Source: Anaerolineaceae bacterium (lineage in GTDB: Bacteria > Chloroflexota > Anaerolineae > Anaerolineales > Anaerolineaceae). From it: DNA of 13,351 bases. Both the position numbers and the translations under genes were made by a program. Below the pieces are notes generated by a model that worked only from the letters and a program-made list of their open reading frames with translations, did no database searches and had not been told where the DNA came from. Shown piece after piece: positions 6,003-13,081 of this stretch. Where the stretch lies: the NCBI GenBank assembly GCA_028699715.1, contig JAQVUC010000007.1, positions 1-13,351 on the forward strand. Direction: 5' to 3'. Every line of letters starts with the position of its first letter. Position 1 is the stretch's first letter.

Positions 6003-8184
6003 AGTCCTGATCCTTTTTGTGTGTTTGGGCATCGCTTTGAGTGCCTGTAAACCTGTTGCGACAGTTGAACCAACTGAGGTTCCAACCATTCCTACTTCCT
6101 TGCCGACACCAAGCGTCAACATTGAAACCGTCCCGGATGTTGAAGAAGCCGCCAAAGCCTATCTTGAACTTTGGAAAGCGGAAGATTACGCGGCTATGTA
6201 TGCCCAGCTCAGCCGGCTTAGCAAAGACGCCTTCACCCAGGAGGACTTTGAAGCCAGCCTCAAGGATACGGCTGTAAAACTGACCATGCAAGGCATGGAT
6301 TACCAGATTCTCTCCAGTATGCTCAATCTGACCACATCCCAGGTCAGTTATCAGCTCGATTATGAAACAGCCCTGCTCGGCAATATCAGCCGGCAAACGA
6401 TCATGAATTTAATTTTGGAAGAAAACCAGTGGCATATACAATGGGATGCCAGCATGATGCTTCCGGAGTTAGCCAATGGAAATTACCTTGAATTGGTGAT
6501 TGAAGTCCCGGCCAGAGGCAATATCTACGCTTCAGACGCCTCTGACAATTATCCTTTGGTCTCTTTTGAAGATGCTGTGACCCTGATGGTCACTCCGGGC
6601 AATATCGAAGAAGGCACTGAGAATGGCATGGTTTCCCTGCTTGCCCGGGTTCTTTCCCGCTCTGAGGACAGCATCCGGGAAGAATATGATGACATTTCTG
6701 ACTATCAATACGCAATTATTGGCGATATTACCGCTGAAACAGCCAACGAGTACTATGACCGCCTCAGCAATTATGCAGGGATCAGCATGACAAATTTCAG
6801 GTCGCGTTTTTATCATGACGGTGGCATCGCCCCGCACGTGACTGGCTATGTGCTCAATGTTCCCGTTGAAGAATTGGAATACTATCAGCGCCTGGGCTAT
6901 ACCGGCGATGAAAAGATCGGCGCTTCTGGCTTGGAAGCCTGGGGCGAGGAGTATCTGGGTGGAACGCACGGCGCGGATTTATACGTCAAGGATCTGCAAG
7001 GGCAGGTGTTAACGAAAATCGCGGAAGCGGATGCCAAGCCCGCCCAATCCATCTACACCACCATCAACAGCCAGCTGCAATACTGGCTGCAGCAAAGTTT
7101 GGGCGACCAGGTTGGGGCAATTGTTGTGATGGAACGGGACACGGGCAAGGTCATTGCCATGGTTTCAAACCCTGGGTTTGACCCCAACGTCTTTGTTGGT
7201 CCGTCCTATACCTACTATTCCATCGCGGAAGTTACCCAAAATCCCTTCAATCCCATGTATAACCGGGCAGCTCAGGGTGTTTATCCCCCGGGCTCTGTTT
7301 TCAAAATTGTCACTATGGCTGCCGCGCTTGAAACCGGCGTCTTCACCAAGGATTATCCATATTTCTGTGACAGCCTCTGGTATGAGCTGGATGGTTGGGT
7401 AGGCAAAGACTGGACCTACGATAAGGGCTTTGGAGCTTCAGGATTACTGACCCTGCAGCAAGGCTTGATGCGCTCCTGTAACCCCTGGTTCTGGCATATC
7501 GCCTATACCCTCTGGAACGATGGCTATCGAACCGCTCTCCCGGACGTTGCTTACGGCTTCGGCTTGGGTGAGAATACCGGTATCGAAATTCCTGAATTTC
7601 AAGGTAACCTTAACCGCGAGCCAACAGACATAAACGAATATGTCCAGATGGCGATCGGACAGAGTACCTTGCAGAATAGCCCCTTGCAGATCGCCAATTT
7701 TGTCGCCGCGATTGGTAACGGCGGCACACTGCACCAACCAACCGTAGTGGAGCGCATCGGCATGACAGGGCAGGACCCGGTCTATGAGTTTGAGCCCAAA
7801 ATTTTGGGTCAGCTGCCAGTCACCACCGAAAATATTGAATCCATCCAGGAAGCCATGATCATGGTCATCCGCAATCCAAGCGGAACGGCTAACTTCCAAT
7901 TTAGAAATTATCCCTACAACATTGCCGGCAAAACCGGCACAGCTGAAAATCCAATGGGCACATCGCACGCCTGGTTTGCTGGCTATACCTATGAGAACGA
8001 CCCGGAAAAACCGGATATCGCCATTGCCGTCATCCTCGAAAATGCTGGCGAAGGCTCAGAAATGGCCGCGCCCCTTTTCCGTCGGGCAGTTTCCCTCTAC
8101 TTCACTGACAACGAGAGCAGTGGTGGCACCATGCCCTGGGAGGAAAGCCCCTACATCCCCGCGCAACCGGAAGAAGAGGAATAG
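5983..8184 (+). CDS. Class B penicillin-binding protein (peptidoglycan transpeptidase) with MecA-like NTF2 domain and lipobox
   Basis: A 733-residue extracytoplasmic enzyme that cross-links peptidoglycan stem peptides. The order is a hydrophobic N-terminus ending in lipobox L19-S-A-C22, a Thr/Pro-rich linker (about 25-45), an NTF2-like domain as in MecA/PBP2a (about 48-170, ending near W-H-I-Q-W-D), a dimerisation/pedestal region (about 175-345) with P-A-R-G-N-I-Y, and the transpeptidase domain (about 370-715). The catalytic motifs are S438-V-F-K441, S498-C-N500 and K650-T-G652. There is no N-terminal glycosyltransferase domain. The segment could remain as an uncleaved anchor instead of being lipidated. 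The domain layout is common in monoderm class B PBPs and is not evidence of beta-lactam resistance. It is co-transcribed with maf and rsgA; no rodA, ftsW or mreBCD is next to it. Confidence 0.93.
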   Translation: MMKRLNKVLILFVCLGIALSACKPVATVEPTEVPTIPTSLPTPSVNIETVPDVEEAAKAYLELWKAEDYAAMYAQLSRLSKDAFTQEDFEASLKDTAVKLTMQGMDYQILSSMLNLTTSQVSYQLDYETALLGNISRQTIMNLILEENQWHIQWDASMMLPELANGNYLELVIEVPARGNIYASDASDNYPLVSFEDAVTLMVTPGNIEEGTENGMVSLLARVLSRSEDSIREEYDDISDYQYAIIGDITAETANEYYDRLSNYAGISMTNFRSRFYHDGGIAPHVTGYVLNVPVEELEYYQRLGYTGDEKIGASGLEAWGEEYLGGTHGADLYVKDLQGQVLTKIAEADAKPAQSIYTTINSQLQYWLQQSLGDQVGAIVVMERDTGKVIAMVSNPGFDPNVFVGPSYTYYSIAEVTQNPFNPMYNRAAQGVYPPGSVFKIVTMAAALETGVFTKDYPYFCDSLWYELDGWVGKDWTYDKGFGASGLLTLQQGLMRSCNPWFWHIAYTLWNDGYRTALPDVAYGFGLGENTGIEIPEFQGNLNREPTDINEYVQMAIGQSTLQNSPLQIANFVAAIGNGGTLHQPTVVERIGMTGQDPVYEFEPKILGQLPVTTENIESIQEAMIMVIRNPSGTANFQFRNYPYNIAGKTGTAENPMGTSHAWFAGYTYENDPEKPDIAIAVILENAGEGSEMAAPLFRRAVSLYFTDNESSGGTMPWEESPYIPAQPEEEE

Positions 8185-8207
8185 CTTGCAATTCAATCAA
8201 AGGCTGC

Positions 8208-9140
8208 ATGACTGATCTGCTCCAGGGTTTGGTAATTCGCACTCAGGCTGGGTACCAGTACGTCCGCACAGAGCGCGGTGACTATCGCTGCCGCTTGCGG
8301 GGGCGTCTGCGCCAGGGCAGAGCTGAGGGAGACCTGGTGGCTGTGGGGGATCAGGTGCTGATCCAGCCCCAGGAAGATATGACCGGCAGCATTGAAAAAG
8401 TGCTGCCCCGCAAGAGTGTTTTTTCCAGGCAGCTTTCCGGCATCAATTACGAGTATCGGCAAATTATTTTGGCTAATGCTGATCTGGCAATGTTGGTTTT
8501 TGCCTGCGCCGATCCCGAGCCAAAACTACGCATGCTCGACCGCTTCCTGGTCATCACTGAAAGAGCGCATATCCCCGCCGTGATCATCGTCAACAAAATA
8601 GATTTATGCGGTCTCGAGCAAGCCAAAGAGATTTTTTCACTGTATGATAAAATTGGTTACGAAGTCTTGTACGTTTCCGCTTCAACCGGCGAAGGCGTCG
8701 AAGAGATAAAAAAGCATCTCAAAGGCAAATTAACCACCCTGGCCGGTCCTTCCGGCGTCGGTAAATCAAGCCTGATCAACCAGATCCTGCCTGGCGTCAA
8801 ACTGGAAACCAAGGAAGTCAGCCAGGGCTTGGGCAAAGGCAAAGGCCGGCATACCACCCAGGTCAGGCAGCTTTTTGAGGTGTCAGAAAATGGCTACATC
8901 GCGGATGTGCCCGGTCTGCGCACTTTGGCATTATGGGATATCGAAGCGGAAGAACTGGACGCTCATTTCAAGGAGATCGCTCCGCTTGTGCCTGAATGTC
9001 AGTTCAATGACTGCAGCCACTCGCATGAGCCGGGCTGCGCGGTGCAAAAAGCCGTCGCGGAAGGGAAAATCCACCCGAGCCGCTATGACTCTTACTTGCG
9101 CTTGCGTTTTCCTGATGGCGATTTGGAGGAAGAAGAATGA
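8208..9140 (+). CDS. rsgA: Small ribosomal subunit biogenesis GTPase RsgA
   Basis: RsgA (YjeQ) is a circularly permuted GTPase that checks late 30S subunit maturation. The 310-residue protein shows an N-terminal OB-fold (about 1-65) and then the permuted G motifs. G4 is N129-K-I-D132. G5 is S-A-S near 157-159. G1 is G180-P-S-G-V-G-K-S-S188. G2 lies in G-R-H-T-T-Q (213-218). G3 is D233-V-P-G236. The C-terminal zinc site is C264, C269, H271 and C277, with the same 5-2-6 spacing as Escherichia coli YjeQ. The ATG at 8208 has AAAGG four bases upstream. It starts 23 bases after the PBP stop. Its TGA overlaps the ATG of the next gene (ATGA), implying translational coupling. Confidence 0.97.
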   Translation: MTDLLQGLVIRTQAGYQYVRTERGDYRCRLRGRLRQGRAEGDLVAVGDQVLIQPQEDMTGSIEKVLPRKSVFSRQLSGINYEYRQIILANADLAMLVFACADPEPKLRMLDRFLVITERAHIPAVIIVNKIDLCGLEQAKEIFSLYDKIGYEVLYVSASTGEGVEEIKKHLKGKLTTLAGPSGVGKSSLINQILPGVKLETKEVSQGLGKGKGRHTTQVRQLFEVSENGYIADVPGLRTLALWDIEAEELDAHFKEIAPLVPECQFNDCSHSHEPGCAVQKAVAEGKIHPSRYDSYLRLRFPDGDLEEEE

Positions 9141-11014
9141 AAAAATCAAGGATGATTATGGTCCTTTTGGTAATAAGTCTTTTGTTGGCGGCTTGTGCTG
9201 AAACAAGCCCAACGGCTAGCCCCACCCAACCGGAAGCGACTGCGACAGCGACGCTTGCGCCAACTCCAACCCCAACAGAAATCCCCCCTTTAGTCCTGAA
9301 TGTCTGCATGGCAGTGGAACCGCAAGGGCTTTATCGCTATAACGGTCAGGAGAGCCTTGCCAAAGCAAGCCTCTTCAGCGCGATCTACTTTGACCTGCTT
9401 GCCAAAAATCTGGCTGACGGCAGTCCGCTCTATTTTGAACAGGAGATTAGCCAGGAAAGTGGCGCGATCCAGCTTGATGTCGTCCCGGTTACATCCGGTC
9501 AGCCTGTACTTGACGCCAAAGGCAACCTGGTCTATCTCTCAGAAGGTACCTTAATTGAAGCACCTTTCAACCAGTCTAGCGCCGATCCGATAGTATGGGA
9601 TCAAAGTCAGGAATATTTTATGAATCAATTCCGGGTCAGCTTCCACTTGAAACCGGATTTAAAGTGGTCAGATGGCCAACCCTTGACCGCGGAAGATTTT
9701 GTTTTTTCCTACCACCTGGAAGAAAGAGCCAACCTGGGACACAACAAATGGTTTTTGGACCGCACCGCCAGTTTGATCGCGGAAGACGAACACACCCTGG
9801 TTTGGACCGGCATCCCCGGTTTTGTGCCCAATGAGCATTTGGACTTGATCCCGCAGCCGCTGCCGGAACACCAGTTAGCTGAACTTTCGGATTCTGATTT
9901 ATTGACTGCGGAGGTTTCCTCTCAACTCCCGGCAGGTTGGGGTGCCTATCGTTTGGTCAGTTGGGAGCCGGGCAAACAGATCAGCCTGGAGAAAAACCCA
10001 TTTTTCGTCCTGAATGCTCAAAACCTGCCCGCTTTTGATCAGCTGAACTTCCTGATCGAACCCGACCTGGAGACCGCGCTGCAAAAGCTTGAAAATGGCA
10101 GCTGCGATGTTTTGGACCCCACCTACGGTTTGGAAGCTTTGGATAAAGCGCAATTGGAAACAATCTCAACAGGAAAAAAATTAGTTGCTGAAAACTGGCA
10201 GCCAGTACAGCACCTGGTATTTGGCATCCAACCGGCGCTTTATGATCAGGGAGACTACAACCCCTGGAACACGAGCCGCCAGGATATTTTGGGCAACCTG
10301 GAGACCCGCAAAATTTTGAGCGCCTGCATCGATCCGGGCAGCCTGGTCAACCAGGTTTTGACCTCGCGCCTGCCCGCGGAGGTCTCTTTTCCGCTTCGGG
10401 AAGAAATCAATGACGGCACTGACCTGGGTCAGGCCTTGGAAGAGCTGGGTTGGATCATGACCATTGGCTTGCAGGGCGACGTGCGCATAGCCCGAAGTGT
10501 GCCCAACGTGCTTGACGACACCGAATTACGCCTCAGTCTGCTCACCGGGCAGAGCGCCCTGGACCTGAGCGTGGCAGAACTGATCGCTGAAAGGCTGGCT
10601 GCTTGTGGCGTGGCTGTTGACATTAGCTCGCTGCCAATCAATGAGCTTTACCGCCCCGGACCCGATGGTCCACTTTTCGGCGGTAATTTTGAATTGGCTT
10701 TGTGTTCCTGGCAGCAGGAGCATCTCAAAACCTGTCAGCTCTACACTTCAGACCAGATCCCCAACGCCAACAACAGTTGGATCGGAACCAATCTGGCGGG
10801 ACTGAACAACGCTGCCTTTGATGAGGCTTGTTGGCAAGCTTCAACCCGCTTCCCGGGCGACCTGAGCGATCAAGCCGATGCTCTCATGGCTGAATATTTG
10901 CCCGCCCTAAGCTTGATGCCTCATTACCGCTTGTGGCTCTATTCTGAGCGGGTCAGTTTTGGTGATGGAAGCCAATTCGCGGACATCTGGAAGTTTATTC
11001 CAATACAACCCTAA
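9137..11014 (+). CDS. ABC transporter solute-binding lipoprotein, family 5 (peptide-type), copy 1
   Basis: A 625-residue surface lipoprotein with lipobox L17-A-A-C20 and a Thr/Pro/Ala-rich linker (about 21-52). The family-5 (DppA/OppA type) signature is L-K-W-S-D-G-Q-P-L-T-A-E-D-F-V-F-S-Y (175-192). Such proteins deliver peptides or other solutes to an ABC importer, but no permease or ATPase gene is adjacent in this window. Cysteines at 57, 323, 397, 490, 523, 533 and 565 lie in the exported domain; six have counterparts in copy 2. GGAGG at 9125-9129 lies seven bases before the ATG. The ATG overlaps the rsgA stop by four bases, so it is the last gene of the operon. Peptide binding is inferred from the family only; the ligand is unknown. 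Confidence 0.85.
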   Translation: MKKSRMIMVLLVISLLLAACAETSPTASPTQPEATATATLAPTPTPTEIPPLVLNVCMAVEPQGLYRYNGQESLAKASLFSAIYFDLLAKNLADGSPLYFEQEISQESGAIQLDVVPVTSGQPVLDAKGNLVYLSEGTLIEAPFNQSSADPIVWDQSQEYFMNQFRVSFHLKPDLKWSDGQPLTAEDFVFSYHLEERANLGHNKWFLDRTASLIAEDEHTLVWTGIPGFVPNEHLDLIPQPLPEHQLAELSDSDLLTAEVSSQLPAGWGAYRLVSWEPGKQISLEKNPFFVLNAQNLPAFDQLNFLIEPDLETALQKLENGSCDVLDPTYGLEALDKAQLETISTGKKLVAENWQPVQHLVFGIQPALYDQGDYNPWNTSRQDILGNLETRKILSACIDPGSLVNQVLTSRLPAEVSFPLREEINDGTDLGQALEELGWIMTIGLQGDVRIARSVPNVLDDTELRLSLLTGQSALDLSVAELIAERLAACGVAVDISSLPINELYRPGPDGPLFGGNFELALCSWQQEHLKTCQLYTSDQIPNANNSWIGTNLAGLNNAAFDEACWQASTRFPGDLSDQADALMAEYLPALSLMPHYRLWLYSERVSFGDGSQFADIWKFIPIQP

Positions 11015-11021
11015 ACCTTTT

Positions 11022-11040
11022 AAGGCTTGTTTTCAGCCTT
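11022..11040 (+). terminator. Weak hairpin after the first binding-protein gene
   Basis: AAGGCT (11022-11027) pairs with AGCCTT (11035-11040) around a seven-base loop, eight bases after the stop codon. No U tract follows, so termination would be inefficient and may be partial. The hairpin overlaps the -35 region of the candidate promoter for the next gene. Confidence 0.35.
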
Positions 11041-11056
11041 GTGGAACTGATACAAT
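11027..11056 (+). promoter_or_regulatory. Candidate extended -10 promoter of the second binding-protein gene
   Basis: TGATACAAT (11048-11056) fits the extended -10 pattern, with TACAAT at 11051-11056. A weak -35, TTGTTT (11027-11032), lies 18 bases upstream. The start site would be near 11063, giving a leader of about 105 nt before ATG 11168. Confidence 0.4.
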
Positions 11057-11127
11057 TCAGCGACTCGTGATAAAAGCGTAAAGTGGTGTGAAACCTTTAT
11101 TGCGGCACCTTTAACAAAATGACCACG

Positions 11128-11154
11128 AAAATCGACTTGAATTCGATCGATTTT
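11128..11154 (+). repeat. Inverted repeat just upstream of the second binding-protein gene
   Basis: AAAATCGA (11128-11135) and TCGATTTT (11147-11154) form a perfect 8-bp inverted repeat with an 11-base spacer containing GAATTC. A direct repeat GACTTGA at 11134-11140 and 11156-11162 is offset by 22 bases, about two helical turns. The repeats end shortly before ATG 11168 and could be a protein-binding site or an mRNA hairpin in the leader. No role can be proven from sequence. Confidence 0.4.
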
Positions 11155-11167
11155 TGACTTGATTTTT

Positions 11168-13051
11168 ATGAGAAATAAGAAATTATCCTTTCTGCTCTTT
11201 TGCCTGATTTTGGTAGCTTGCAATCCGGTTATTGACTCACCCGTCTCAACAAGCATGCCTGAAACAGCCCTGCCAAGCGCTACGCCTGCTCCCACAGCAA
11301 CCAGCATTCCTTCAACAACTGCCACCACAGTGCCTGAGAACGCGCTCAAGGTTTGCCTTGCTGAAGAACCATCTGCCTATTTGTATGATCCCAGCAACTC
11401 TGATCTGGCAACCCAAAGCCTGTTCGATCTGATTTATGTAGATATGTTTGCTGCTCAGGATGACAAAGGAAAACCGGCTTACCTAAGCAGTCTCCCCAGC
11501 TTGGAGAATGGCGATATTGAAATTTCGAATGTTCCGGTTGACATCGGTCAGAAGATCATGCTCAACAATGGGCACATTCTGGAGCTCAGTGAAGACGAAC
11601 TGCCCAACTACTTGAATTACGGCCTGGTTGAGGTGGATGATGAAGGTGAGTATCAAACCGTCCAAACGCAAATCATTTATAAATTAAAGGCTGACTTGAA
11701 ATGGTCAGATAACCAGGACCTGACGTCAGCAGATTTCGTCTTTGCCTATCAGTCCGCTAAAGCCAGTTCCAAGCTAGAGTACCAGTGGCTCTTGGAAAGA
11801 ACCGCCAGCTTTGAAGCGCAAGACCAGCATACTCTGATTTGGAAGGGCATCCCGGGTTTTGTCCCGGCGGATAGCAGCGCCTTCCTTTGGCTGCCGCTTC
11901 CTGAACATAGATATGGCACTCTTTCAGCGCAAGAAATTTATGCTATTGACGCGAGCGCGCAGCTCCCTGTGAGTTGGGGACCTTACCAAATCGTCTCCTG
12001 GGAAGATGGGAAACAAATCAATTTGCAGCCCAATTCAAATTTCGTGCTGCAGACGGCTGAGTTCCCCGCATTCGAAAACCTGACCTTCATCATTCAACCA
12101 GAGCTTGAGGCTGCCATCAGCATGTTGGAAACTGGAGAATGCGATGTGCTTGACCCTTCTTACCGGTTTGACTTCTTGGACAAAGAACAACTTGAGGAGT
12201 TGGCAGAAACACACAACCTGGTGTTTGAGAACGGGCAGGGAAGCCTTGACCTGGTTTTTGGCATCATGCCCGCCAGCTATGATGTGGACTATTACAGCCC
12301 CTGGATCAGCGAGAGGCAGGATTTCTTTGGTAGCCTTGAGACACGCAAAGCCATCAGCGCCTGCGTCAACGCGCCTGAACTGGTCGCTGAAATCTTCCAT
12401 GCTGCTTTACCCGATTTTGTCTCCCTTCCAGACTTAAAGGAAGAGACAGAGGAAATTGACCCCCTGCAATTGCTTGAGGAAGTAGGCTGGCTGCTGCCGG
12501 AGGATGATCCTGAAGGCATCCGAGTGGCTGATGATGTGCCCAACGTGATGGATGGCACCCGATTCAGCTTAAGGCTCTTGTTCGGTGATAAAGAAATAGA
12601 AAAATTACTGGCTGAAGCTCTAAAGAAAAACCTGGGCCAGTGTGGAATAGGCCTTGACTTGATTCCGGTAACTGAAAATGAGCTTTTTGAACCAGGTCCG
12701 CAGGGCTCGCTCTATGGACGCGCTTTTGACCTGGCTCTGGTCAGCTGGCCTGAGACAGAAGCAAAAGCCTGTGAACGTTATCTCTCTGACCGCATTCCGA
12801 GCCCGCTGAACAACTGGGATGGCATAAACGTGGCTGGCTTGATCAGCCCTGGCTTTGACGAGCTTTGCACCAGTGTTGGAGTAAAAACGGATGAAGATGA
12901 TAAAGAAATCAAGGAAGATGATTTGATACAAGAGTACTTGCCTTCCATATCACTGCTTCCGGATTATCGGATCTGGGTTTATAGCCCGCGTTTGATCCTT
13001 CCTGATGATTCTGGTTTTTCTGACTTGTGGAAATTTGAGTTAAACGACTAA
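11168..13051 (+). CDS. ABC transporter solute-binding lipoprotein, family 5 (peptide-type), copy 2
   Basis: A 627-residue paralogue of the preceding protein with lipobox L15-V-A-C18 and a Thr/Pro/Ser-rich linker (about 22-56). The family signature is L-K-W-S-D-N-Q-D-L-T-S-A-D-F-V-F-A-Y (177-194). Long stretches align with copy 1, such as C-D-V-L-D-P, G-S-L-E-T-R-K, V-P-N-V-x-D and the ending W-K-F. Cysteines 63, 325, 399, 492, 535 and 567 match six of copy 1. I start it at ATG 11168; an in-frame TTG at 11159 would add three residues. No Shine-Dalgarno sequence precedes either start, so translation may be weak or controlled. It has its own candidate promoter and no transporter genes beside it. 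The tail region 573-587 is unusually acidic. The ligand is unknown. Confidence 0.84.
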   Translation: MRNKKLSFLLFCLILVACNPVIDSPVSTSMPETALPSATPAPTATSIPSTTATTVPENALKVCLAEEPSAYLYDPSNSDLATQSLFDLIYVDMFAAQDDKGKPAYLSSLPSLENGDIEISNVPVDIGQKIMLNNGHILELSEDELPNYLNYGLVEVDDEGEYQTVQTQIIYKLKADLKWSDNQDLTSADFVFAYQSAKASSKLEYQWLLERTASFEAQDQHTLIWKGIPGFVPADSSAFLWLPLPEHRYGTLSAQEIYAIDASAQLPVSWGPYQIVSWEDGKQINLQPNSNFVLQTAEFPAFENLTFIIQPELEAAISMLETGECDVLDPSYRFDFLDKEQLEELAETHNLVFENGQGSLDLVFGIMPASYDVDYYSPWISERQDFFGSLETRKAISACVNAPELVAEIFHAALPDFVSLPDLKEETEEIDPLQLLEEVGWLLPEDDPEGIRVADDVPNVMDGTRFSLRLLFGDKEIEKLLAEALKKNLGQCGIGLDLIPVTENELFEPGPQGSLYGRAFDLALVSWPETEAKACERYLSDRIPSPLNNWDGINVAGLISPGFDELCTSVGVKTDEDDKEIKEDDLIQEYLPSISLLPDYRIWVYSPRLILPDDSGFSDLWKFELND

Positions 13052-13063
13052 AGCCTAAGGCTT
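13051..13063. repeat. Palindrome at the stop codon of the second binding-protein gene, in the next promoter's spacer
   Basis: AAGCCT (13051-13056) and AGGCTT (13058-13063) are symmetrical about A13057. As RNA it could form a 5-bp stem with a three-base loop but has no U tract. It directly abuts the extended -10 box of the next gene, so it could also be an operator. TAAGGCTTG (13056-13064) is identical to 11021-11029, just after the first binding-protein gene. Confidence 0.4.
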
Positions 13064-13071
13064 GGTATAAT
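13063..13071 (+). promoter_or_regulatory. Consensus extended -10 promoter of the last gene
   Basis: TGGTATAAT is a perfect extended -10 element (TG, one base, TATAAT). The start site would be near 13078, only about four bases before ATG 13082. No good -35 box is seen; the position is taken by the palindrome and the end of the upstream gene. Confidence 0.6.
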
Positions 13072-13081
13072 ACAGGGAGTC

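Noticed and set aside
5983..8184. Beta-lactam resistance determinant, because of MecA-like architecture
   Set aside because: The NTF2-like domain plus transpeptidase layout is widespread in ordinary class B PBPs. It sits in a housekeeping operon with no regulator or mobile element.
9200..9290. Short tandem repeats in the linker-coding DNA as a CRISPR or minisatellite
   Set aside because: The repeats are irregular Thr, Pro and Ala codons in a lipoprotein linker, with no spacer-repeat pattern.
9004..9309. Minus-strand Val/Ala/Gly-rich open frame resembling a membrane segment
   Set aside because: The composition is the reverse complement of the Thr/Pro linker codons of the binding lipoprotein, plus the end of rsgA.
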